NCBI GenBank assembly: GCA_018882485.1 | Contig: VERU01000179.1 | Location: 1 to 5,928 of the forward strand | Length of the DNA: 5,928 nucleotides | Direction of reading: 5' to 3' | DNA from: Rhodoferax sp. | Lineage (GTDB): Bacteria > Pseudomonadota > Gammaproteobacteria > Burkholderiales > Burkholderiaceae_C | Shown here: piece after piece, positions 1-5,928 of the stretch | Layout of the letters: every line of letters starts with the position of its first letter | How positions within the stretch are numbered: the stretch's first letter is position 1 | The notes under the pieces: model-generated | Told to the model about the DNA's origin: nothing | The model's input: the letters and a program-made list of their open reading frames with translations, nothing else | The model's database searches: none | Made by a program: the position numbers and the translations under genes

Positions 1-1721
1 ATGTAGTTCAGGTGCATCGGGTTGGTGCCCCAGGTGCCGCAAATCATGCCGTCCACATCACCTTTGTGCAGCAACATCGCTCCAATGAGGGAGAGGCGCC
101 GACGCATTTCGATTTTGGCCATTTGCTGGGTGATGCCCTTGCGCTCGGTCATGCGGTGGTAGGTCTGCCAAAAATCTCGGTAGCGGTGGTCGTCTTCCAC
201 GTTGACGACGTCGTAATCGAGTTCCTCCCTGAGCCGCAAACCGAACTTTTCAATGCGCTCGGCGATCACGGCAGGTCGGCCAATCAGGGTGGGGCGCGCA
301 ATGCCTTCGTCCACCACAATCTGGGCGGCGCGCAGCACGCGCTCTTCTTCACCTTCGCTGTAGGCAATGCGTTTTTTCAGTGCACGCTTGGCCGCCGTGA
401 AAATCGGCTTCATCATCGTGCCCGATGCGTACACAAAGCCCTGCAAGCTCTCGCGATAGGCGTCCATGTCCTTGATCGGTCTCAAGGCCACACCACTGTC
501 TGCCGCCGCTTGGGCGACTGCAGGCGCAATTTTGATCATCAAGCGGGGGTCAAACGGCTTGGGAATCAAATACTCAGGCCCAAATGCCAGAGGCTCTCCG
601 GCATAGGCCGCAGCCACGACCTCGCTTTGCTCGGCTTGGGCCAATTCGGCGATGGCATGCACCGCGGCGATTTCCATCTCCAGCGTGATGGTGGTCGCGC
701 CACTGTCGAGTGCACCGCGGAAGATGTAGGGGAAGCACAGGACGTTGTTGACCTGATTGGGGTAGTCGGTGCGGCCCGTGGCCATGATGGCGTCGTCGCG
801 CACGGCCTTGACGTCTTCGGGGTTGATTTCGGGGTTGGGGTTGGCCAAAGCAAAGATCAAGGGCTTGGATGCCATTGTCTTGACCATGTCTTGCTTGAGC
901 ACGCCACCTGCCGACAGCCCCAGGAACACGTCGGCGCCTTCAATGACCTGGGACAAGGTGCGCAGGTCGGTTTTTTGCACAAACTGAATTTTGTCCTCGT
1001 CCATCAGCTCGGTGCGGCCTTCATAGACCACACCGGCCAAGTCGGTGACCCAAATGTTCTCGCGCGGAATGCCCAACTTGACCAAAAGGCCCAGGCAGGC
1101 CAGGGCGGCTGCGCCCGCACCCGAGGTCACGAGTTTGATTTTTTGGGGGTCTTTGCCCACAACCTTCAGTCCGTTCAAGATGGCCGCGCCCACCACAATG
1201 GCCGTGCCGTGCTGGTCGTCATGGAACACCGGGATGTTCATGCGTTCGCGCAGCTTGCGCTCGATGTAGAAGCACTCCGGCGCCTTGATGTCCTCCAGGT
1301 TGATGCCGCCCAGCGTGGGTTCCATCGCGGCGATGATGTCCACCAGCCGGTCCGGATCGCGTTCGGCCAGTTCGATGTCGAACACATCGATGCCGGCAAA
1401 CTTCTTGAACAGGCATCCCTTGCCTTCCATCACCGGCTTGGCCGCCAGCGGACCGATGTCCCCCAGGCCCAGCACCGCCGTGCCATTGGTCACCACGCCC
1501 ACCAGATTGCCGCGCGAGGTGTAGTCGGCCGCCAGGGCGGGGTCGGCCTCGATGTCCAGGCAGGGGTAGGCCACACCGGGGGAATAGGCCAGCGACAGGT
1601 CCCGCTGGTTGGACAGCGGCTTGGTCGGCGTGACGGAAATCTTGCCCCGTGTCGGGGTGCGGTGGTACTCGCGGGCGGCGTCGCGCAGCGCGTGTTCGGC
1701 GGGAGAGAGTGTCTTGGACAT
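1..1721 (-). CDS. maeB: NADP-dependent malic enzyme, MaeB type (partial, C-terminus beyond window)
   Basis: Oxidatively decarboxylates malate to pyruvate with reduction of NADP; cytoplasmic. The visible 573 codons read without interruption to the left edge; the family is usually about 760 residues, so roughly the last quarter is missing. The malic enzyme domain covers about residues 15-430: LAYSPGV (44-50), KPVMEGK with the probable catalytic Lys95, [10 protein letters not shown] (108-117), NLEDI (141-145) and HDDQHGTA (167-174) with acidic metal ligands, then the dinucleotide-binding GAGAAA (201-206). From about 440 a phosphotransacetylase-like domain starts ([16 protein letters not shown] at 451-466); in MaeB proteins this domain is thought to be regulatory. 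The chosen ATG has a GAGG Shine-Dalgarno (1727-1730) five bases upstream and gives the usual N-terminus. Codon usage changes abruptly near residue 185: all ten earlier Lys codons are AAG, while five of the next six are AAA, and TTG leucines appear only afterwards. The reading frame stays intact across the change. Confidence 0.95.
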   Translation of the reverse strand, partial: MSKTLSPAEHALRDAAREYHRTPTRGKISVTPTKPLSNQRDLSLAYSPGVAYPCLDIEADPALAADYTSRGNLVGVVTNGTAVLGLGDIGPLAAKPVMEGKGCLFKKFAGIDVFDIELAERDPDRLVDIIAAMEPTLGGINLEDIKAPECFYIERKLRERMNIPVFHDDQHGTAIVVGAAILNGLKVVGKDPQKIKLVTSGAGAAALACLGLLVKLGIPRENIWVTDLAGVVYEGRTELMDEDKIQFVQKTDLRTLSQVIEGADVFLGLSAGGVLKQDMVKTMASKPLIFALANPNPEINPEDVKAVRDDAIMATGRTDYPNQVNNVLCFPYIFRGALDSGATTITLEMEIAAVHAIAELAQAEQSEVVAAAYAGEPLAFGPEYLIPKPFDPRLMIKIAPAVAQAAADSGVALRPIKDMDAYRESLQGFVYASGTMMKPIFTAAKRALKKRIAYSEGEEERVLRAAQIVVDEGIARPTLIGRPAVIAERIEKFGLRLREELDYDVVNVEDDHRYRDFWQTYHRMTERKGITQQMAKIEMRRRLSLIGAMLLHKGDVDGMICGTWGTNPMHLNY

Positions 1722-1726
1722 GGCAG

Positions 1727-1730
1727 CCTC
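1727..1730 (-). promoter_or_regulatory. Shine-Dalgarno site of maeB
   Basis: GAGG on the minus strand, five bases before the maeB ATG at 1721. It is the clearest ribosome-binding site in the window and supports this start. The three operon genes upstream lack an equally good one. Confidence 0.6.
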
Positions 1731-1790
1731 GGGTGGACAGTGGACGGGGCGACCGCGTTGTCGCCAAAGGGACCGCGTCGCGGGGCCGCG

Positions 1791-1796
1791 ATTATC
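1791..1796 (-). promoter_or_regulatory. Possible -10 element of a maeB promoter
   Basis: The minus strand reads GATAAT, one mismatch from the sigma-70 TATAAT consensus and an AT-rich island in a very GC-rich gap. A start a few bases downstream would leave a 5' leader of about 60 bases before the maeB ATG. No good -35 element lies 16-18 bases upstream: the hexamer at 1814-1819 reads CGCACC. The promoter would therefore be weak or activator-dependent. The call rests on one hexamer and on the need for a promoter in the only sizeable gap. Confidence 0.3.
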
Positions 1797-1838
1797 TGAC
1801 GCGAACCTGACACGGTGCGCCGGAACCTGCCGGCCGCC

Positions 1839-3062
1839 TCAGGCCAGCAGATCGGCCAGGCTGCGTGCGATCACCTGGGTGGCGCGGCGCAGGTCCTGCA
1901 GCTCCAGGCGTTCGTCGGCCCGCTTGGCGTGGGACTCCAGCACGGTGCGTGGTCCGGCGCCGTAGATCACGCCCGGGATGCCGGCTTCGCAGAACAGGCG
2001 CACGTCGGTATAGAGCGGGGTGCCCAGGGCCGGGATGGGTTCGCCGAAAACCGCTTCGCCGTGCTTCTGCAGGGCCGCGACCAGCGGACGGTTGCCGGGC
2101 AGGGGCTGCATGGCCCGTGCCAGCAGCAGCCGCCGGACGTCGACCCGAACACCGGGCAGGGCCGCGGCGGCTTCCTCGATCACCTGGCGCAGCCGCGCCT
2201 CGACCTCGGCCGGGTTTTCCTCGGGGATCATGCGGCGATCGAGTTTGAAGCTCACGCGGCCGGGGACCACATTGGTGTTGGTGCCGCCCTCGATCCGTCC
2301 CACGTTCAGATAAGGATGGCGGATGCCGGCCACCCGGGACTGCACCTGCCGGTACAGCGCGTTCTGTGCGTACAGGGCGTTCAGAATGGCGACCGCCGCC
2401 TGCAGCGCGTCCACGCCGCTGTCCGGAATGGCCGCATGCGCCATCTTGCCGTGCACCGTGACCTCCATCTGCAGGCAGCCGTTGTGCGCGGTGATCACCT
2501 GGTAACTGAAGCCGGCCGCGATCATCAGGTCCGGCTTGATGACGCCGTGGCGCAGCAGCCAGCCCGGCCCCAGTTCGCCGCCGAATTCCTCGTCGTACGT
2601 GAACAGCAGCTCGACGCTGCCCCGAGCGGGACGGGCCACCGCCTCCAGCGCGCGCAGGGCAAAGGTGTAGCTGGCGAAGTCGCTCTTGCTGACGGCAGCG
2701 GCGCGGCCGTAGATGCGGCCATCGACCACTTCGCCGCCGTAGGGGTCATGGGTCCAGCCTTCGCCCGGCGGCACCACGTCGCCATGCGCGTTCAGCAGCA
2801 CGGTCGGACCTTCGCCGAAGCGCCGCCGCACCACCAGGTTGGTCACGCTCTGCATGCCCATGGCCTGCACCTCTTCGGCGGGAACCGCATGTCGCTCGGC
2901 GGTGTAGCCGAAACCCTGCAGCAGTTCGGCCGTGCGCTCGGCGTGAGGCGCGTTGTCGCCCGGCGGGGTGTCGGTCGGCACCCGGATCAGCGCCTGCAAA
3001 AAGGCCACTTCCTCCTCAAAGTGGGCGTCGATCCAGTGGTCCAGGGCGTGGTAATCGGTCAT
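1839..3062 (-). CDS. M20 family metallohydrolase, ArgE/DapE-like, substrate unknown
   Basis: A 407-residue cytoplasmic-type protein with no signal peptide, similar in layout to acetylornithine deacetylase and DapE, which cleave N-acyl or amide bonds. Family marks visible are NAHGDVVP (91-98) with His93 and Asp95, YDEE (156-159) with probable general base Glu158 and metal ligand Glu159, HGKMAHAAIP (204-213) with His209 in the lid domain, and ESHAKRADE (376-384) with His378 as the late metal ligand. Two expected acidic ligands are absent: the bridging Asp of the usual GRGxxDxKG motif falls on Val124 in GRAAAVSKSD (119-128), and the Glu/Asp of the usual GEP motif falls on about Ala183. Asp128 is a possible substitute. 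The gene starts 23 bases after the UraD-amidohydrolase stop without an obvious Shine-Dalgarno, which suggests coupled expression. The setting suggests a role in allantoin or ureide use, but deacetylation, decarbamoylation or peptide cleavage are all possible. The fold assignment is secure; the specificity is not. Confidence 0.88.
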   Translation of the reverse strand: MTDYHALDHWIDAHFEEEVAFLQALIRVPTDTPPGDNAPHAERTAELLQGFGYTAERHAVPAEEVQAMGMQSVTNLVVRRRFGEGPTVLLNAHGDVVPPGEGWTHDPYGGEVVDGRIYGRAAAVSKSDFASYTFALRALEAVARPARGSVELLFTYDEEFGGELGPGWLLRHGVIKPDLMIAAGFSYQVITAHNGCLQMEVTVHGKMAHAAIPDSGVDALQAAVAILNALYAQNALYRQVQSRVAGIRHPYLNVGRIEGGTNTNVVPGRVSFKLDRRMIPEENPAEVEARLRQVIEEAAAALPGVRVDVRRLLLARAMQPLPGNRPLVAALQKHGEAVFGEPIPALGTPLYTDVRLFCEAGIPGVIYGAGPRTVLESHAKRADERLELQDLRRATQVIARSLADLLA

Positions 3063-3085
3063 GGTGCGGTCAGGGGTGAGGTCGT

Positions 3086-4888
3086 TCAGCCCGGGGTGGG
3101 CGCAGCCGGTTCGCCCGCCGTCTCGGCGGCGAGATCCAGCAGCAGCACCTGCAGGGCGTCGACGGCCAGCTGCATGTCGCTGCTGGTGGTGGATTCCAGG
3201 GGATTGTGGCTGATGCCGGCATGTTCGCCGCGCACGAACAGCATGGCCTGCGGCATGATGGTGTGCAGCGTCATGGCATCGTGGCCGGCGCCGCTGGGCA
3301 TGCGGTGCACCGGCAGACCCAGCCGATGCACGGCGCGCTCCCAGCGCGCCTGCCAGGCCGGGTGGCTCGGAGCGGCGCTGGCGCGCAGGGTTTCCTCGAT
3401 CTCGAAGCGGACCTGGCGACGCTCGGCAATGCGGGCCAGCTCGCCCAGCACATCGGCGGCCAGCGCGTCGCGCTGCCCGTCGGTGGGGGCCCGCAGGTCC
3501 AGCGTCAGCCGGCAGCGACCCGGCACCACATTGATGGATCCGTCGGGCACCTGCAACTGGCCCACCGTGGCCACCGAATCTCCGTCCTGCCGGGCCCGGC
3601 CTTCGGCATAGAGCAGCAGTTCGGCGGCGGCGGCGGCCGCATCGGCCCGGCGGTCCATCGGCGTGGTGCCGGCGTGGCAGGCCACGCCCTGGATCTCCAC
3701 CTGGTAGCGCAGGCTGCCGTTGATGGAGGTCACCACACCCAGTGGCAGGTTCAACTCGTTCAGCACCGGACCCTGCTCGATGTGCACCTCGACAAAGCCC
3801 AGGTACCGGGCCGGATCGCGGGCCAGCCCCGGGATGCCCGCGGGGTCCAGGCCGGCATCGGCCATGGCCTGGCGCAGGGTCACGCCCTGGGCGTCCTGCT
3901 GCGCCAGCCACTCGGGGTCGTAGCGGCCGGTCAGGGCCCGCGAGGCCAGAAAGGTCGCCTTGAAGCGCTGCCCTTCCTCTTCGGCAAAGGCCACGATTTC
4001 CAGCGCGTACGGCAGGCGCCGTCCCTGGGCGTGTAGGTTCTGCACGCAGGCCAGCGGCACGAAGATGCCCAGCCGGCCGTCGTAGCGGCCGCCATTGCGC
4101 ACGGTGTCGTAGTGCGAGCCGGTCAGGAGGGCCGGCATCCCCGCCCGGCTGCCGTGGTAGCGCCCCACCACGTTGCCCACCGCGTCCAGCACCACTTCGT
4201 CGCATCCGGCCTCGCGCATGCGCTGCTGCAGTTCGGCCGCGCAGGCCCGATGCGCCTCGGTCAGGTAGGTCACGGTCAGCTGGCCGCGCTCGCGGAAGCC
4301 CGGCTCGCTGTGGCGCGCCAGCGACTCGTGCCTGTCCCACACCTCGTGGCCCTGCTGCGGCGTGTAGCCGAACTTGTCGTGCAGCCGGATTTCCGCAATG
4401 CGGTGGATGTTGCGCAGACACTCGGATTTTTCGAAGGCCGGGTGGTGGTGCAGCCGACGCTCGAAGGCGGCGATGATCTGCTGGCGGGTCAGGCCGGTGC
4501 CGCGCGGGCCCCGCACGGCGAGGATGAACGGAAATCCGAATTTGTCCTTGTAGGCCTGGTTGAGGGCTTGCAGCCGGTCGAACTCCTCGGGGCTGCAATC
4601 GGTCAACCCGGCCCGGGACTGTTCGTTCGAGGACTCCGGGGTCAGGGTCCGCCGGACCATGGCTTTGCCGGCCAGTTCCGGATGGGCCCGGATCAGGGCC
4701 AGCTGCGCTTCGGGCGGCGCCTGCGTGACCTGCTGCACCAGCGCATGCTGCAACTGCTGCATCGAGGCAAAGGGCCGCCCGGCCAGCGCCCTTTCGGCGA
4801 TCCAGGGGCTGTGTTCGTACAGGCCGTCCAGCAGCGCGAGCGCTTCGCGGGCCGTCGCGGCGTTGAGCTGCGCCAGGGTCAGGGCCAT
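3086..4888 (-). CDS. Fused OHCU decarboxylase (UraD) and allantoate amidohydrolase (M20/AllC-like)
   Basis: A 600-residue protein with two enzymes in one chain. Residues 1-175 are a UraD domain, which decarboxylates 2-oxo-4-hydroxy-4-carboxy-5-ureidoimidazoline to (S)-allantoin: RAHPELAG (67-74) carries the catalytic His69, SSNEQ (86-90) the conserved Glu89, KFGFPFI (116-122) the core motif, and RIAEIRL (163-169) a conserved Arg. After a short linker, residues 185-590 match Zn/Mn-dependent allantoate amidohydrolases, which release ammonia from allantoate. Seen there are GSHYDT (257-262), GGRYDG with bridging Asp270, EEEGQRF (303-309), HIEQGPVLN (369-377), CHAGTTPMD (404-412), SGAGHDA (532-538) and SHNPLE (560-565) with His561. 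All expected metal ligands are present, so both halves look active. The ATG at 4888 lies 13 bases after the puuE stop and gives the normal UraD N-terminus; the frame is open further upstream but that part reads as a shadow of puuE. The two domains catalyse non-consecutive steps, with PuuE catalysing the step between them. Confidence 0.93.
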   Translation of the reverse strand: MALTLAQLNAATAREALALLDGLYEHSPWIAERALAGRPFASMQQLQHALVQQVTQAPPEAQLALIRAHPELAGKAMVRRTLTPESSNEQSRAGLTDCSPEEFDRLQALNQAYKDKFGFPFILAVRGPRGTGLTRQQIIAAFERRLHHHPAFEKSECLRNIHRIAEIRLHDKFGYTPQQGHEVWDRHESLARHSEPGFRERGQLTVTYLTEAHRACAAELQQRMREAGCDEVVLDAVGNVVGRYHGSRAGMPALLTGSHYDTVRNGGRYDGRLGIFVPLACVQNLHAQGRRLPYALEIVAFAEEEGQRFKATFLASRALTGRYDPEWLAQQDAQGVTLRQAMADAGLDPAGIPGLARDPARYLGFVEVHIEQGPVLNELNLPLGVVTSINGSLRYQVEIQGVACHAGTTPMDRRADAAAAAAELLLYAEGRARQDGDSVATVGQLQVPDGSINVVPGRCRLTLDLRAPTDGQRDALAADVLGELARIAERRQVRFEIEETLRASAAPSHPAWQARWERAVHRLGLPVHRMPSGAGHDAMTLHTIMPQAMLFVRGEHAGISHNPLESTTSSDMQLAVDALQVLLLDLAAETAGEPAAPTPG

Positions 4889-4901
4889 GATCTGCCGGGT
4901 C

Positions 4902-5837
4902 TCAGGCCGCAAACGGGTGGGTGGCGCGCCAGTGCCGGGCAATGTCCAGCCGGCGGCAGACCCACACCCGGTCGAAGCGCTCGATGTGGTCCAGGAAACG
5001 CTGCAGGGCGGTGATGCGACCCGGGCGACCCAGCAGGCGGCAGTGCATGCCCACACTCATCATCGCGGGTCGGTCTTCACCCTCAGCGTACAGGGTGTCG
5101 AAGGTGTCCTTGAGGTACTGGAAAAAGGGATCGGCATGCGAATACCCCTGGGGCAGGGCAAAGCGCATGTCGTTGCAGTCCAGTGTGTAGGGCACGATCA
5201 GTTGCGGCACCACGGCGCCATCGGTGCGCCGCACGGTCATCCAGAACGGCAGGTCGTCGCCATAGTAGTCGCTGTCGTACTCGAAGCCCCCGTAGTCGGC
5301 CACCAGCCGGCGGGTGTTGGGGCTGTCGCGCCCGGTGTACCAGCCCAGCGCCCGCTCTCCGGTGAGCCGCTCGATGATGGCCATGCCACGGGCCATGTGC
5401 TCCCGCTCGGTGGCTTCGTCCAGGTTCTGGTAGTGGATCCAGCGCCAGCCGTGGCAGGCGATTTCGTGTCCCAGCGCCTTGAACGCCTGCGTCAGCTCGG
5501 GATGTCGCTCCAGCGCCATGCCCACCCCGAAGACCGTCAGCGGCAACTGCCGGCGTTCGAACTCCCGCAGGATGCGCCAGACCCCCACCCGTGAGCCGTA
5601 TTCGTAAATGCCTTCCATGCTGAGGTGGCGGTCCGGGTAGCTGGCGGGGTTGAACATTTCCGACAGGAACTGCTCGGAACCTGCGTCGCCGTGCAGCACC
5701 GCGTTCTCGCCGCCCTCTTCGTAATTGAGCACGAACTGCACCGCCACCCGGGCCTGGCCGGGCCAGCGGGCATGGGGCGGGTTGCGGCCGTAGCCGACGA
5801 GGTCGCGGGGGTAAGGGGCGGTGCTGTCGTAGATCAT
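4902..5837 (-). CDS. puuE: Allantoinase PuuE (polysaccharide-deacetylase fold, metal-independent type)
   Basis: Hydrolyses (S)-allantoin to allantoate in the cytoplasm. The 311-residue length and the motifs are typical of PuuE rather than the amidohydrolase-type AllB. The start is YDSTAPYPRDLVGYG (3-17), followed by VQFVLNYEEGGE (33-44), where classical deacetylases have a metal-binding Asp-Asp pair; EYGSRVGVWR (79-88); GHEIACHGWRW (123-133); WYTGRDSPNTRRL (166-178); and HCRLLGRPGR (265-274). The ATG at 5837 is chosen because the family consensus begins there; an in-frame ATG 27 codons upstream lies inside the preceding gene and encodes unrelated residues. The gene begins 10 bases after the stop of the upstream regulator-like gene and has no clear Shine-Dalgarno, so translational coupling is likely. 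It supplies the substrate for the amidohydrolase half of the next protein and uses the product of its UraD half. Confidence 0.95.
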   Translation of the reverse strand: MIYDSTAPYPRDLVGYGRNPPHARWPGQARVAVQFVLNYEEGGENAVLHGDAGSEQFLSEMFNPASYPDRHLSMEGIYEYGSRVGVWRILREFERRQLPLTVFGVGMALERHPELTQAFKALGHEIACHGWRWIHYQNLDEATEREHMARGMAIIERLTGERALGWYTGRDSPNTRRLVADYGGFEYDSDYYGDDLPFWMTVRRTDGAVVPQLIVPYTLDCNDMRFALPQGYSHADPFFQYLKDTFDTLYAEGEDRPAMMSVGMHCRLLGRPGRITALQRFLDHIERFDRVWVCRRLDIARHWRATHPFAA

Positions 5838-5847
5838 GGCAAGCGGC

Positions 5848-5928
5848 TCAGGCGGACAGGGCCTGGGCGATGTCCTGGGTGGGGATGGCCCGGTCGAAGT
5901 CCAGGCTGGCCTGGACATGGTCCAGGTG
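5848..5928 (-). CDS. C-terminal fragment, probable GntR-family (FCD domain) regulator
   Basis: Only the last 26 codons and the TGA are inside the window; the rest lies beyond the right edge. The residues HLDHVQASLDF resemble the closing helix of FCD-domain GntR regulators, which commonly end with a pattern like M-x-x-H-L-x-x-V-x-x-S/A-L after the ligand-binding histidines. GntR regulators often sit next to purine and allantoin catabolic genes, which fits. The stop is 10 bases from puuE, so the gene would be the first or an early member of the same transcript and would be co-transcribed with the genes it may control. The family call rests on a very short segment; another co-transcribed gene cannot be excluded. 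Confidence 0.5.
   Translation of the reverse strand, partial: HLDHVQASLDFDRAIPTQDIAQALSA

Larger units (their letters stand above)
1722..1838. other. Intergenic gap between the M20 hydrolase and maeB
   Basis: This is the only intergenic region longer than 25 bases. Reading on the minus strand it holds a short inverted repeat just after the hydrolase stop (5-bp GCCGG/CCGGC stem, 6-base loop, 1819-1834), two copies of CAGGTTC with a 20-base period (1823-1829 and 1803-1809), the candidate -10 (1791-1796), a GC-rich stretch that could fold (about 1771-1790), and the maeB Shine-Dalgarno. No tRNA, small ORF or clear terminator with a T-run is visible. Confidence 0.6.

Noticed and set aside
12..1799. 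Open frame of 595 codons on the plus strand
   Set aside because: It lies antisense to maeB, whose motifs are unmistakable. The translation is rich in His, Gly and Val with no recognisable motif, as expected for a shadow frame in GC-rich coding DNA.
1819..1834. Inverted repeat after the M20 hydrolase as a rho-independent terminator
   Set aside because: The stem is only 5 bp with a 6-base loop, and no T-run follows on the minus strand. In DNA this GC-rich such a stem is expected by chance.
1815..3611. Open frame of 598 codons on the plus strand
   Set aside because: It is antisense to the M20 hydrolase and part of the UraD fusion, crosses their boundary, and shows no domain. Long stop-free antisense frames are normal at this GC content.
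1839..4598. One 919-residue minus-strand protein joining the M20 hydrolase to a long N-terminal part
   Set aside because: Only the last 407 residues match a family. The N-terminal part is an out-of-frame reading of the UraD-amidohydrolase gene with Arg/Pro/Ala-rich composition.
4886..5056. Longer start for the UraD fusion at 5056
   Set aside because: The extra 56 residues overlap puuE, are Cys/Trp/Thr-rich and unlike any UraD N-terminus. The family consensus begins at the ATG at 4888.
4112..5594. Plus-strand open frames of 300 and 344 codons
   Set aside because: Both are antisense to the fusion gene and puuE, overlap each other in different frames, and have no recognisable motif.
5835..5918. 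Longer start for puuE at 5918
   Set aside because: The extra 27 residues overlap the upstream gene and do not match PuuE, whose conserved N-terminus starts at the ATG at 5837.

Overview
The window reads as a piece of a GC-rich bacterial chromosome, most likely from a betaproteobacterium of the order Burkholderiales (Comamonadaceae or a close relative). This is an inference from the strong preference for G/C at third codon positions, the type of malic enzyme, and the gene set. All recognisable genes lie on the minus strand, so the biological order runs from right to left.

From the right edge there are five genes. (1) The last 26 codons of a gene that looks like the C-terminus of a GntR/FCD-type regulator (5848-5928). 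(2) puuE, a cofactor-independent allantoinase of the polysaccharide-deacetylase fold (4902-5837). (3) A two-domain protein joining OHCU decarboxylase (UraD) to an M20-type allantoate amidohydrolase (3086-4888). (4) A second, unrelated-looking M20/ArgE-DapE-type hydrolase (1839-3062). (5) The N-terminal three quarters of a MaeB-type malic enzyme with a phosphotransacetylase-like C-terminal domain, cut off by the left edge (1-1721). Genes 1-4 are separated by only 10, 13 and 23 bases and form a probable operon. A 117-base gap precedes maeB, which probably has its own promoter.

Genes 2 and 3 carry out three late steps of urate breakdown: OHCU to (S)-allantoin (UraD domain), allantoin to allantoate (PuuE), and allantoate to ureidoglycine/ureidoglycolate with ammonia release (amidohydrolase domain). 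The fused domains catalyse the first and third of these steps, and the free enzyme PuuE catalyses the middle one. The second M20 protein sits where an enzyme for the next step, or for a side product, might be expected, but its substrate cannot be read from sequence. It also lacks two acidic residues that normally bind metal in this family. Urate oxidase, HIU hydrolase and ureidoglycolate lyase are not in the window.

The most unusual feature is inside maeB. The first ~185 codons share the GC-rich codon usage of the purine genes, then usage changes abruptly to TTG, AAA, CAA and ATT at about 1150-1200, in a highly conserved stretch of the gene. This points to a recombinant gene or a chimeric assembly. 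The plus strand holds long open frames, but they are antisense shadows of these genes. No RNA genes, mobile elements or CRISPR arrays were seen.
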